Shown here: in pieces, positions 25,372 through 36,927 of the stretch | Numbering within the stretch: position 1 is the stretch's first letter | Layout of the letters: the number at the start of each line of letters is the position of its first letter | Assembly: GCA_910592205.1 (NCBI GenBank) | Contig: CAJVPJ010000050.1 | Coordinates: 1 to 56,683 of the forward strand | Direction: 5' to 3' | DNA: 56,683 bases | Source: Paraglomus occultum | Taxonomy: Eukaryota; Glomeromycota; Glomeromycetes; Paraglomerales; Paraglomeraceae | Made by a program: the position numbers and the translations under genes | Notes under the pieces: model-generated | The model's database searches: none | What the model was told of the DNA's origin: nothing | What the model saw: the letters and a program-made list of their open reading frames with translations, nothing else

Positions 25372-26622
25372 ATGGCGGAAACGGTGCAGTACTATTTGGA
25401 ACGTATGGTTCCTGAACTTGAGGATCTGGAGCAGAAAAGACTGTTTAACAAGGTAAACGACTTGCAAAAAGTATTGTCTTTCTGTCTTGAATTTTCGCTG
25501 ACTTGATAAAAACATCATAGTCAGAAATAAAGCAGATTGTTAAGAGACGGACTTATTTTGAATATACTCTCAAGCGTATTCCTGCCCGTAAAGTTGATTT
25601 TCTGCGATACATCGAATACGAAATAAACTTGGAGGCCCTGCGGAAAAAACGTAAAGAACGATTAGGTAATTGATGACATTGAGATCGGTTATTTTTATGT
25701 TATAATTCATCTAATCGTTTGGATTATTAGGCGTTAAGGGCAAACCCACACTATCTGATTATGCAATCCCACGTAGAATTTATCACTTGTTTGAACGCGC
25801 AGTGAATAAATTCAAGAGTGATTTATCATTATGGTTGCAGTATATCGAGTACGCCAAGAGTAATAAGGCCGGAAAACTGCTGAACAAAATATTTGGGCGG
25901 TAAGATAAACTGAAAGAGTGTGCTATTTGTCATAATGTTATCCCACTAAACTATGATCAATGTCATCAGTGCATTGCAACTTCACCCGGCTAAACCATCG
26001 TTATGGGTCCTTGCTGCAAAATGGGAGTTTGAAGAGAATATGAACGTTGGTGCTGCAAGAGGTAAAAAATCTGCTTAATGTCTTTTCCTTGATTGTTTTC
26101 TTATTATATAACAATCTTTTTCCTTCTTCGTATCAACAAGTTCTTATGCAACGGGGTCTTCGTTTAAACCCGACATCTACTCTTCTTTGGCACGAGTATT
26201 TCAGCTTGGAATTAGCTTATGTAAAGAAGATTAAAACCCGCCGTGAAATATTGGGGCTTTCTACTACTGCTTCTAAGGACGAAATACAGCAAACGGATGA
26301 GGAGAATGTAATTAAACTCCCTGTTATAACAAAGGAAGATGAGTGGTTTAAGGATAAAAGGGAGGATGTTCAAATGGATGAACAGAAGATCGAGAGCTTG
26401 AAGGAGGAGAATAACAAAGTTCTTCAGGGTGAATTGGCAAAGATTGTATACTTGAATGCGATTGCAGGTATATATACATATTCAAACGGAATTATTTATT
26501 GTATATTTGATGCTACGGATGATATACTAATAGGAACTTGCATTCCGCGGTTATAGCAATTCCAAACGATTTGGATTTTCGCGCCAAATTTGCTGATATA
26601 CAGTCAAACTTTGATATAGTAA
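25372..26622 (+). pseudogene. UTP6: UTP6 (U3 snoRNA-associated protein, HAT repeats), truncated by a transposon insertion
   Basis: UTP6 is part of the small-subunit processome for 18S rRNA maturation. Exons 25372-25452, 25521-25665, 25731-25899, 25970-26061, 26141-26467 and from 26557 give a continuous frame. It starts with MAETVQYYLERMVPELEDLE, typical of the family, and continues with HAT-repeat blocks (DFLRYIEYEINLEALRKKRK, LWLQYIEYAKSNKAGK, PSLWVLAAKWEFEEN, LRLNPTSTLLWHEYFSLEL) and AAIPNDLDFRAKFADI. At the Ile codon (26599-26600, TA) a pogo/Tigger-like terminus begins and the C-terminal HAT repeats are absent downstream. About 290 residues remain, well short of the family length of 440-600. 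A full-length copy should exist elsewhere if this protein is essential here. Confidence 0.85.
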
Positions 26623-26975
26623 GTCTCGATACAGTAAATTCCGCATTATAGTCAAGAATTCCTCTGATACAAAAATAGAATTATTAAATTTTCCCTCGAT
26701 AGAATAAGGTTATATAGTAAGTCTCGTTATTAGATATAGTCAAACAAAAACGTGTTGAACAACAGCATTAAAGTGAGAGTGAAAATTTGAGGCTGAAACA
26801 GAGAGATACAAAGAGAATAAAGGGCAGTTTAAGAGAATAGGTTTGTCTGGTGTGTCCAGAAAGCTGAAATACGTAATTAAAAAGAGCGAGGTGTTGACCA
26901 AATTACAGTAGCGAAGCAATTCGATATTTCCAAGGCTACCGTCCAAGATTGTGCGCGATAAGATAAGATGGTATC
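26601..26975 (+). mobile_element. pogo/Tigger-like transposon remnant inserted in UTP6
   Basis: From 26601 the sequence CAGTCAAACTTTGATATAG, followed by repeated 'AGTAAGTCTCGATA/TTA' modules to about 26740, has the character of pogo/Tigger termini. It starts exactly after a TA. At about 26890-26965 one frame reads RGVDQITVAKQFDISKATVQ, resembling the N-terminal helix-turn-helix of pogo-type transposases. No catalytic domain and no matching right terminus were found, so only a fragment remains. Confidence 0.65.
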
Positions 26976-27169
26976 ACTTGATCCAAATATTAGTAAGCGT
27001 TTTGGATACGTTTGTTCGCAAACATTAAGTATCGCGTGACTAATCAATATATCAAAAACTTAGCGAGTGGGCATTGAACCAAATAATACGTGTCTTTTCT
27101 CACCTTTTGTTTGAATGGCTTTAATAAATTATGAAACCTTGACCAACCAAGAGGTTATTACATGATTGA

Positions 27170-27305
27170 ACGGAATGACATCTGCTACGTTACGATTAAG
27201 TACTAGTACATCGTTAGTTTCAGCACAATTGGATCAGTAGAAATAGCGTTTGAGTCATTTCACGTCTTAAAAAGAAAACGCGTACTAATAGCGCTACATG
27301 TAGAA
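27170..27305 (+). mobile_element. Probable eroded fragment of the 21.9-kb transposase-like element
   Basis: CACGTCTTAAAAAGAAAACG followed by CGTACTAATA near 27265-27290 matches CGACGTCTTAAAAGAAATGC and GTACTAATA at 22150-22180. The preceding 80 bases show weaker similarity. The pogo-type MITE inserted just to the right. Confidence 0.4.
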
Positions 27306-27316
27306 AAAAATTAGTA

Positions 27317-27795
27317 CACAGTCAGTCTCGATAAGTCGGCCAACTTATCGAAAAACCGACTTATCGAGAATCACATGATTAAGTCTTTAAATTAATCCTT
27401 TTATTATCAATAATAATAACGATCACATTTATTTATATAAAAAGTCTTAGTCTACACGAATACATAACATTTAGCTTTAATTGTATGATTTAATGACTGT
27501 CTATTGCATTAATCGCACGATTCAAAACTTCCGCTTTAATCGTATGATCTAATGACACTGTTTTATTCATTAATCATACGATTCTAAATAAGTAAAAATC
27601 TGTTATTAATAATTATCGTACGAGCTGCGATCGGCCAGTTAAAATTGAAGGAATATGTGTTACATTATACAACTATCGCGTGAGGCCGACTTACAGAGAA
27701 TTTACATAGATTGACCGAATTTTTAAATAGTGAAAAGAACGTAGAAAAAATTTTGGCCAACTTGAGCCAAAACCGACTTATCGAGACTGACTGTG
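27317..27795. mobile_element. pogo-type MITE with CACAGTCAGTCTCGATAAGTCGG termini
   Basis: Perfect terminal inverted repeats: CACAGTCAGTCTCGATAAGT at 27317 and its exact complement ending at 27795. TA lies immediately outside both ends (27315-27316 and 27796-27797). The left arm contains a second internal inverted copy of the CGACTTATCGAGA motif. The 479-bp interior encodes nothing and includes the tandem duplication at 27474-27590. The superfamily is inferred from the TA target and the CTCGATAAG terminus. Confidence 0.9.
27474..27590. repeat. Two tandem 59-bp units, each a palindrome
   Basis: The units start GCTTTAATTGTATGATTTAA and GCTTTAATCGTATGATCTAA. Within each unit the start AATCGTATGAT and the end ATTAATCATACGATT are inverted complements, so each can form a hairpin. 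Confidence 0.8.
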
Positions 27796-27797
27796 TA

Positions 27798-29205
27798 TAT
27801 CATGAAACGCTTTTTTGGTAACTATAATTTTTAGATGTCTCAAAAGCATTATGCTAAAAAAAACATGTGGCGTATCACGAGTACTCGAAAGACACGTTGC
27901 AACTAGATCTTCCAGCGACATAAACATATCGTGTTGTTGATAAAATATGTTGTAGAACGTACAATTGATTTGCAGATATAACACCAGTGCTCCAAGTGTG
28001 TGGATATAAATGAGTTTTGGCGAGTTTTATGTTTAACCACGAGGTAAAATTTTGTTACACACTGTAAATGGCCGTTTTGCTAACCTGTAAAGAAACCGGT
28101 ATTAGGAAAGTACCGTTGTAAAGAGTAGTTTCAATTTGTAGCATTATAATCAGAAGCTATGAACTTGTTATGTCGCATGCTGAAGTGATTCACAAGTCGA
28201 ATTCGTCGATATAGGATATTTGCAACGTGCTGTCTGATTAATTCTAATATCTTAATGATTTGAAAAAGTTTCAAGGCGATAATAAGTAAAGTAAAATAAG
28301 GATTGGGTTAAGGTTATCTTAATTTTGCAAATATGACAAAATCGCAGAGGAAGAGAGTTTGTTGCGCCACTATATTAACTGCGGTCCCTTGGCACATTTT
28401 GTGCAACCGCGCAGTTGTTATAATTGTGTCGTTGGGTTTCTTTGTTCATGCGCCACATATGGGTAAAGACGGAACATACTATACTGTGATAGGCGCACGT
28501 CATAATTTGAGAGGAATCAAGTAAATAATTGATGTAGCACCATTATCAAATCGAAACTTTATCGCTGAGTAATTTGTATTAATGAGAGCAAAAATTTTTA
28601 TGCCTACACTATATACTATATACTATATGAAGTAAATACACATACATATATATCACTAATAGTCGGTCACCTGCCTTTGCTATCAAGTCATTTGACCGGC
28701 ATCACATTAATCACTAAACCATAAACAAAATATGTTTATACTTGGCCTACTCTCTCTAACCATAGTCAATTTGTTATTCTAATATGAATATATAATGGTT
28801 GGACTTGCAGCATACACGTTGCGACTACCTTTTCAACTATCCCATTCTCCCCGTTATCCACCCCATCTACCATGACCGCAGGATTATCCCGCAGTTGAAT
28901 AATTGTTGTTTGAATCACACGGAGTAGTAAATAAACACAGAAAATCATCTATTAAATTAGATGTAATAGATGTAATGGATGCAATTATAAATAGTATAAA
29001 ATAATATATACAACATACATTATTTTGTGAACGGTAACTTAAACGGGTAAATCAAATTAGCTTTTATGAATCGAGATTATTATATATAAACCGATGGTCT
29101 CCCTCCAAAATCAAGATTTTTAATCATCCCACTTGAAAGCACACTTTTCTTCAAAAGAAAAGCAATACTCACATAATTATAACCCGCATTTACCAACTCA
29201 AAAGA
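27798..29205. other. AT-rich intergenic region
   Basis: No gene recognised. Small frames at 27778-27984 (-), 28333-28524 (+) and 28766-28948 (-) have no motif and no splice partners. The last 100 bases before 29206 are a C/A-rich leader. Confidence 0.5.
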
Positions 29206-29583
29206 ATGCCGTCTGCTGAAGTATCATCACCTTTGCCAGCAACAGATTTAAAGCAACTTCAACTCTACGATTTAGCCGCTCAGATCCTCAAAGAGGCTCC
29301 GGAAAACCTCCCGTCTTTGCCCTCCCTCCCATCTCTCCCGGCCTGCCACTTATCTCACCACTCTCCTCGAGGCCACCTTCGATCTGAAAAACGTTTTTGG
29401 CAGTTTATAATCAGTGATACTACTACATATGTCACTTACGGGACAATAAACGGCGACGAAGAGCTCCAAGAAAGAGCAACTCAAATTATGCGGCATCGGT
29501 CTATAGAGGCTGCACAAGAATTTATTAACGAAAAGATTGAAGAAAGAATTAACCATGGCTATGTTGGATGGGCTGCATGGTAA
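29206..29583 (+). CDS. Small WGR-domain-like protein
   Basis: Intronless frame of 125 residues. Residues 1-45 are a simple N-terminus with a run of Leu-Pro-Ser repeats (SLPSLPSLPA). Residues about 62-120 read KRFWQFIISDTTTYVTYGTI, followed by HRSIEAAQEFINEKIEERIN and HGYVGW. The Trp, the YG-x-I/N turn, the 'eA..f...ki' helix and the final GY fit the WGR fold found in poly(ADP-ribose) polymerases and in bacterial MolR-type proteins, here standing alone. The central Gly-Arg of WGR is replaced, so the assignment rests on overall pattern. The ATG at 29206 follows an A-rich leader. No catalytic partner domain is encoded nearby. Confidence 0.6.
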   Translation: MPSAEVSSPLPATDLKQLQLYDLAAQILKEAPENLPSLPSLPSLPACHLSHHSPRGHLRSEKRFWQFIISDTTTYVTYGTINGDEELQERATQIMRHRSIEAAQEFINEKIEERINHGYVGWAAW

Positions 29584-31146
29584 ACCACACAATGTGAGTT
29601 GAAGACGAAAGAAAGATGAAGAAGATGAAGAAGAAGAAGACGGAAATGCATACATTGCATCTCGAATTAATGGAAGAAACCAAATAGACATAAACATTCA
29701 TAGAGAAGACTTTTTTTCTCTTTATTTTTCATTTCTTTTCCTTTGCAAGCACAAACAAGAAAGCATGTATTAATGACAAGGGCCCGCTGGGGAAGTCTTG
29801 TGAACAACATCTATGATTATAATTTACATTAGTTATTGTATATTCGATGTGTAGATAGACTATTATTTGTATATAATTAATATTTCCTCGAGTTAAAGTA
29901 ATAAATATTTCGTCACATATCAAAACAAAAAGACTATAACAGTTCGCAAAGAGATAAACGACAATGAATGGCTGATAAGCAAACTACACAAAATGTGCAA
30001 TGGTAACAATCGATAACAAACGATGACAAACAAGTTACGACAGTGAACACAGCAATAATTGTGTACATGCGGTCTTGTTGGTTGTGCTGAGAATCCCTGC
30101 AGCTAAACATTCCATTAATAGGACTAATCATATGTACTCCTTTGTCATTTGTTCATTTTATTTCTTGTCCCTTCCATTCTACGTTGATGGCGTTATCGAA
30201 AAAAATAAAGTAGTAAAATCGGCGAGAATAAAAATGTCATCTACTGACGTCACATTTTATTCCCACAACCTCGACTATTGGCAGCCAAAGCAATGGTCTT
30301 TGTGTCAGCATTCTTGTTTAGTTAGTGCGAACGGAAAATGATGTAAATACGGACGGGTTAAGTTTATTCATGTCCCCACTTTTTGTGAGAAAAAAAAAAG
30401 GTGATCCCACTTTCGCATCCTGCATATATGCGCGTATACATACTGATTTACACCACTCCGCTCTCATCGACCTCCTTATTTTCAACTTCTCGCCCTTATC
30501 TCCGTTCCTATCCGTATCCCCCTTAATCTAGAGTTTGTCATTATCACCGAACTTTCGGGAGTGTTCGGAAATTACACATGGGCGATGGAATTAGCATGAA
30601 TACTTTTTGGACACGTGGGATTGTGCAGTTTGCATTACCATATAGGGTTATTTTAGTTCTTGTAAACTCTAAGGTGAGTATGTTCTGCCTTGCGCCCCAA
30701 GATGAATTGTGTTAGTCAATTTTATGGAATTGGCAATTCTGTACGCATCTCGTGTGGATAAAATTTAATCGTGTGAAAGCGAATTATACGCAGGATGGTT
30801 TCAACGAGATATCGGAAGTAGACCGTTTAGTATTCTTGATTGCTACTTTTGAGATTTATCCCTTCAGTTATTCCTGCATGATCCTGCTGACAAGAAAATC
30901 TTAAATCAGAATATATTGTTTATGCCTTGAGATTGTTTCGGAAGGCTCTATTATTTATTGTTATAAAACGTGTTACTGAAAACAAGTTTATTGAAAGAAA
31001 AACAAACACCACCATCACTAACAAGTAACGATCAGTTTTACAAATCTCTTTTCAACTATACATAGACGAGTAAAACCGTTTTGATGAGAAGTAATTACAT
31101 TGCATCTTTTTTTTTAAATAAATACAAACGATCGAACTTTTTTACA
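29584..31146. other. Intergenic region
   Basis: Low-complexity GA-rich stretch at 29600-29645, then AT-rich sequence with no recognisable gene. Frames at 30075-30531 lack motifs. Confidence 0.5.
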
Positions 31147-32463
31147 CTAGAATTGTCGTATCGGGTGAATATGGTCGTTATCGAGTATATTCAAAAGGTA
31201 TTCGAGGTGAGCAGTATACATAGATACCAACACTGCAGGATAAGGAGCATCGGGATAAACAGCAACGGTTCTACCAATTGCATAAAGAGTTAGCATTTCT
31301 CGCAAAATTAGACGTCTACTCTGATCTCATCACCCCTCCCATCTGTTTTTCAACTCGTTAATATACTCACCTATACCAATACCCTCTCTTGCTGTACTTA
31401 TGCTTAGTCGCAATAGCTTGATGCCTTCCACTTCCATCCGCATCAAAAAACTCCAACCCAATGTCACTCCTGACTACCGTTGCTACCTGCTTCCAATTCC
31501 TCTCCCCCGATTTTACACATTTCTTATACACATGTCCATTCAACGTGTGTGTCCAAGAAAGCTTGTATTCACAATTCAAGACATCATCAGAGGCCAGCCC
31601 ATCGACGTGTCCGAAACTAATATATGCAGATGGAATCTTAAAGAACCAATACCTATCCATAGTCGTTCGGGAAGTAAGGAGGAATGTTTCACCATATTCA
31701 GGCGTCCAACGCAGTTCGCGCAATTCATATGAAACTGGTGAGCGAGGGTTGTAGGAATTCGAGGTGAGTTCGGCGATTTTGTAAAGAAAGGGGAAGTATC
31801 CACCATCAGGAGATCTCATCAGAGGAGGAGTTGGGACGGATGCCATCGGGCTCAGATCTCTATAAGGATGGGAGCGAAACAATATAATGATGATGATAAA
31901 GGAAAGAGTTTAACTTGTGAAAACCCTTTTTGGTCTCAATTAATAAATTGATCAAAGAAAGAAGAAGAAAAAAACCTGGACTCTTCGCCGAGTCCCGACC
32001 ACAGAGGCAAATCATTGTCGGAAAACTGGTGCATATCCTCGTCTAGTGAATTGATGAATAATGACTCTGACTCTTCGAGAAAATCGCTTCGCTCCATCCG
32101 CGAAGGCCCTGTCGGGGGCGACATTAATTTCTCACATTGGTGATAATAATCGATATCGTAGCCGATACGTTTATAAATCTCGTCGGTCAGTTCAGAGAAC
32201 CAGAGTTCATAATCGTATCGATAATTTACCGGTGCATTTCCCCTTATTCTCAAATCATAAATGCACGGGGCCATAGAACCAGTCAGAGGCGGTCCCATCT
32301 CGGGACTTTGTAAAAGGAATACGGACCAGCTGACGATTATGTAAAAGATTATAGAAAAGACTATGATTGACCACCATGTATCCCAAGACGACATGCGTTC
32401 ACGAAATGATTGCCTCCTTTCGTTAGTTCCTCTCCCTAGAAGGGGTGAGCTTTCATCTGCCAT
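31147..32463 (-). CDS. Single-pass membrane protein of unknown function
   Basis: Three exons, 32463-31976, 31859-31371 and 31318-31147, give 382 residues. The N-terminus MADESSPLLGRG contains an acidic dileucine-type signal (E-S-S-P-L-L) of the kind that sorts proteins to vacuole or lysosome; this is an inference. Residues about 30-52 (WWSIIVFSIIFYIIVSW and onwards) are one transmembrane segment, with Arg/Lys on the N-terminal side. The remaining 330 residues would be lumenal or extracellular; they are rich in aromatic residues and include LRELRWTPEYGETFLLTS and YWFFKIPSAYISFG. The last exon (SRRLILREMLTLYAIG...) was added because the preceding exon ends in a good GTGAGT donor; without it the protein ends at the stop at 31367. 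I do not recognise the family. Confidence 0.65.
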
Positions 32464-33200
32464 TATTCCCGTTATGCTGACCGATTACAAAAATGAAAAT
32501 ACACACGAGTTGGAAAAAAAAAAAAAGGGGAGAAACAAAACCTTCTTTTTGGCGGGCTGGTCCACACCCCCCTCAGAAATCGTTTACGCCAAATACCTTG
32601 TACGCTGGGACAAGCGAGTCATGTGAAATAGAGATGAGTTTTAAAGTAAGTTATGTATCCTGTCTCATCCACGTGTGCAGACTCGTCCGAGAGTGCGCGC
32701 ACTATCAAAAGAACTCCCGGACATTTGCTTCGTGGACAGCCCGCAGATTGTATCGGTTGGGGTTGGGGAAACGTCCCTTATCTTGTCATTTAAATTTACC
32801 CATTTAGATGACATGTAAGTCATTTATTTGAATGATGATGCAATTGCGCCGCCTTTCCTGCAATAGGTTTTCATTTTGCATTCAAGTGTTTCGAATATTT
32901 ATATTGTTTATTTATTCCTTATTACAATTGTTCCTAAAGATAGTGCTAAAAAGAATTGAGAAGACTGCTATATACAACAACTATTATGCATCATTAAATT
33001 ACATATAGTATGTTTCTAATTATGTAGAATGAGGAAGGGATTTGGGGGAAAGGGAAAACGATTTCCGAGCCAAACTCTTTTTTTTTTTTTGTTGTTGGGG
33101 AGGAAATAAAACAAGGTGTAAACCAGGATGGGATCAAGATGAGATCCAACCGAGGATAGTCCCGAATACACCGCATGTTAATTTGACCAATGATTGAATT
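32464..33200. other. Spacer between two minus-strand genes
   Basis: No gene recognised. The region contains A-runs near 32515 and a T-run near 33080. It should hold the promoter of the upstream-reading membrane-protein gene and the 3' end of the next gene. Confidence 0.5.
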
Positions 33201-34001
33201 TTAATATTTACATATTAGGGATTTTGTGTTAAATGTAGTGCGCTTAATGCTAAAAGCGTGAGATGCGATAATAATAGTGGGACTAGGATTAGAAATGAAA
33301 ATAAAGGTTATAGTTATAGTTAATCGATTATGCAGGTCAAATTTGTGAAAACAAAAGGATGGCCCGATTATGCGATATGAAATAAGTGAGTATCTGCTCA
33401 CCATGTTATCTGCAAAGATCCCCCATCCAAATCTCTTCTTCATTGTCTCCTGATTGTTTGTAACGTGACCTTGCTTCTCATTATCACTATCGATATTAGT
33501 ATTCTTCTCAGTTGTTGTATTATCGACCTCTGTATTAACATCTGAAACAGTCTCTGCCTTTTCGTTATAGAATGAAAATGACCATGAGAGTAAACCCTGT
33601 TTTCTATCAATAGGTTCCACTTTCTTCTGTAGACCCAGCTGACTTCTCAGTTTCTTCACGGTTGGACTCAACCCTTCAGCGTCCGACTCGAAGCCGGTGA
33701 AAGTTGGCGACGCTTTAACGTATTCTAATTTTGAGACAGCGTCGTCGTGGGTGTCTATCGATAGTGATAGTGTTGGATTGCGTCTGCAAAAGAGTGATTT
33801 TCGCGAGCGTGTCGGTATATAGGCTATCGTGTTTGAAGAGGCGAGGTAGGACTTATAATCATTGAGAAATTGTAGTGCATTTGGAGGCAAGTCTTCTGGG
33901 TTTTCATCGGCGACATCCGAAAGCATTTCAGATAGGAAATCCAAGTATTCGTGTATATCATTGTATAGTTGTTTGGCGTCTTCTAATTCATGGTTTTGCA
34001 T
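33201..34001 (-). CDS. Acidic hypothetical protein
   Basis: Open frame of 266 residues starting at the ATG at 34001. Residues 1-60 are acidic and helix-prone (LYNDIHEYLDFLSEMLSDVA). A basic Ser/Arg patch follows (SRKSLFCRRN), then an Asp/Asn/Thr-rich stretch ending in KKRFGWGIFADNM. At 33402 an ATG is followed directly by GTGAGC, a plausible splice donor, and the sequence after it is less protein-like. The real C-terminus may therefore lie in another exon that I could not place. No family recognised. Confidence 0.5.
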   Translation of the reverse strand: MQNHELEDAKQLYNDIHEYLDFLSEMLSDVADENPEDLPPNALQFLNDYKSYLASSNTIAYIPTRSRKSLFCRRNPTLSLSIDTHDDAVSKLEYVKASPTFTGFESDAEGLSPTVKKLRSQLGLQKKVEPIDRKQGLLSWSFSFYNEKAETVSDVNTEVDNTTTEKNTNIDSDNEKQGHVTNNQETMKKRFGWGIFADNMVSRYSLISYRIIGPSFCFHKFDLHNRLTITITFIFISNPSPTIIIASHAFSIKRTTFNTKSLICKY

Positions 34002-36185
34002 ATTGAAGGATGAGATGTAATAAGTGATTTAGTTGTGTTGTTATTGTTATTATTATTGTGGTTTTGTGGTTTTTGTTGTTTTTGTTTTTGTTATTGTTTA
34101 TTATTATTATATGATACGTGGATAACGATGAATGATATATGTCATATAACTATATTAATGATAAATATACAATGATATATTTTTTAGTGTTTTGGAGTTT
34201 GGATGTGGGGGAGGAGGAAGCGTGGGTGAGATTCGCATCTCTTTTATATGTCGCTTGTGACGAAACACCATTACTCGCCCCCATTTAAATTTATGCCTGC
34301 TGATCCTTTTCTTAATTTGCTCATCACTAATACCTTGTCTCAAAAACCTTGTCTATATTTTATTATTATAAACCGAAATGGAATAAACTGTGTTTGAAAT
34401 ATTTGATTTACGATTTAGGTGATCACACGTAGTATGACAATCGAAAATTCGAACTAATGATAAGCTAACCAATAATATTCATACTTTTCCAAAATCACAA
34501 GACTCGATCCACATCTTGTTTGTAGGACGAAAATATGCTAAAATATGTGGGAAAGGAAAAACGAACGGAGAGGAAGAAAAAAAAAAGTCTTCGTAGGGTA
34601 AGGTTTGCGCTGAGAGGCGGGAGAGGAGGGGGGAGGAACTGAATGAGTTGTCCAATAAGAAAAAGACACAGGCCATTTACAATAAGTAGGGTGAATATGC
34701 TGATATGCATTTAATATTATAGTGACTATTGTATATACCAAATATATTATCATTTGTTATCAAGATCAGCTATTTTTATAGTACACAAAAATACATTCGG
34801 TATGTAACAACAACAATGGGCAAGCTTACAACAAGATCCATTATTTCTAACTACATTTACAATAATACATCATCATAGACAATCGTTTGTTCGCCTATGG
34901 AGATCTGAATTGTTCTTTTCCACAAAGAAAGTTTTTTTTTTTTCGCGCAGTTTGCTACATATCGATTATTCGCCACATGGAAGAGAGGTATGTGCGTCAC
35001 TCGACGTTAAGGGGCGGGAAACAATGGTATTTTACGGAATTTCGCCGTAAATGGTGTGACAATACAATATCTATGTTACTTGATACACAAAATATTCGGG
35101 GATCACAATTCCGATTTTTAAAAAAAAAAAAAATTCTAAAAATCTGCGAAATCGACAAGTCAGAAAAAGTATGGACGAGTAGAAGCAACTCATGAACGTG
35201 CTGCTGTACACGAGTGTTTAAATATATAACTGTATTGGCATAGGCAATGGTTTTTTTACTTTGTTATTTTACGCCAGAGCTTTATCGATGACCTTGGTGT
35301 GACTCACGAGCTATCGTTACATTTAGCCCAATAGTTTCAATCACCTCACACCGTGTGTAACATCAAACAGGTTTACATTATTTTATTAAACAAGTTTCTG
35401 AACAGTTTTGTACTTGATATAGAACTGTTCCCCATATGAAAGAGAGAGGAGGGGAAGGGGAGAGAGAGGAAGAGACGTGTTATTTCTACGCCAAGAGTTT
35501 CGCGGAACGAATCGGAGGAGAGCGACAAAGTTTCAGTATCGAAACAATAGTCCGTGTAGTAGAATAACCAATAATAATAATGATTTGTCACATACATGTG
35601 TATACAAACGTCATAATATTAGCATAGTCCGCCCACATGCGTGCTTGTTCTTTTTGTTCCACTGTTCCTGGTTTAAAAAGCCCTGCAGACGCCCATCTTT
35701 TTTTCCATTGTCAATGTCCAAATGCTGACATTGTTCACATTAAATATTCGACTTTCTGTCTGTTTGATTATATTCAAAGCGGAATAGAATGTAAGCCACT
35801 CACTGTAGTATCGTTTTCTCACTCGATATTATCAGAATCTCCATTCTTTTTTTCTTTTCCCTTTGCTCTGCTGTGTGTCCGGAAGACTGGGCCTTGCTTT
35901 TTGTGCTCATGCAAGTATGCATAGTCCGTTCCTCGTTGGATTTCTTTTTTGCAACGTGTGAATATTAAAATGTTGACGTCTGATGATGTAATCATAGTAA
36001 TAGTAATAGCCTAATTATAATATTAATATAATCACAACAAAGTTATGTAATTAACAGACTTTTAAACTGACGCATCCAGCGTTTATATTTATTATTTATT
36101 ATTTATCAAATAAACCAATTAGGTCACATGTTTTGTTAGTGTTACTTTTCTAACCCGGGCGCAAAGTGTCTAAAATTTCTCACCA
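34002..36185. other. Low-complexity intergenic region
   Basis: TTATTG/TTTTTG-rich sequence at 34030-34110, purine-rich blocks at 34550-34640 and 35440-35480, and A/T runs at 34930 and 35120. Short frames on both strands follow these biased tracts and have no motifs. No gene called. Confidence 0.5.
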
Positions 36186-36927
36186 ATGAACCGACCCACC
36201 CAAACCACCCGGTTTGCAACTGACGCTCCAAAAACTTCGTCTCAGCAAGTTGTATATGCTACTGGAAATACTACCACCACCGCTGCCTCGCAACAAGCTT
36301 ACCTTGCACGGGTCGAAGAAGAATGGAATAAGCGTCTCGACACCGAGATAGACCAACTGGCTGCTTCTTTCCACACCATTATTAAAGCGTCTGGCTTCAC
36401 AGAGTTTGTGAGGGCTCCCGGTGCAGATTATGACAGGGTAAATATAGACTGGCTAATAGGCATCTATTCGTGTGTTCCCAATGGCACTAATACGCCATTA
36501 ATGCTTTTTTTTTTTTAATCTTAGCAAATTGAAAAGGACAAATACCGAAACTCGCTTGATGGATATGTGGCCGAATTGAAAGCCGCCAACATTGTAAATC
36601 TCACTGTTGACTGATACACTTTATAAATTCTCCGATACCCTACGTTCAGTTGTCATTAAGTTGTCTTTTCCTTCTGTTTACCAATTCGTCCGTGCCAACT
36701 AGGCCAAAAACTGCGAAGCTCTGTTGAGTCTAACACACGAGCTGAAAACGGCATTCCTTCTGAATGATACAGAAACACTCATGCAATATAGTCAACGGCG
36801 TAAGAAAGAATTAACTGCGCGAAAGGAAAAGATAAAACGGAAAGTATTGGAATTAAATGATGAATTGGCGGAAGCGATCTGGGAGATGGAGAGCGTGTTG
36901 GGTGGAGGAAAAGGAGAGGTTTTGTGA
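36186..36927 (+). CDS. MED22: Mediator complex subunit 22 (head module)
   Basis: MED22 (Srb6 in yeast) is a small coiled-coil subunit of the Mediator head that helps connect activators with RNA polymerase II. Three exons, 36186-36437, 36525-36593 and 36703-36927, all phase 0, give 181 residues. The core reads RLDTEIDQLAASFHTIIKAS, then Tyr...VAELKAANI, CEALLSLTHELKTAFLLNDT and MQYSQRRKKEL, which is the family pattern of two helices joined by the 'AANI...E.L' segment and the 'LNDF' turn. The N-terminal 35 residues are Thr/Ser/Gln-rich. The C-terminus is a Lys/Glu-rich helix ending in a Gly-rich tail. Convergent with the xylulokinase gene. Confidence 0.9.

Noticed and set aside
26468-26556. Apparent frameshift in UTP6 after exon 5
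   Set aside because: Using the acceptor TTATAG at 26551-26556 instead of the earlier TAATAG keeps the frame and restores the conserved AAIPNDLDFRAKF join.
31400-31754. Plus-strand frames of about 100 codons
   Set aside because: Antisense shadows of the second exon of the minus-strand membrane-protein gene.
34479-35195. Several overlapping frames rich in Phe, Ser and Lys
   Set aside because: They follow purine/pyrimidine-biased tracts on both strands, overlap one another and have no motif.
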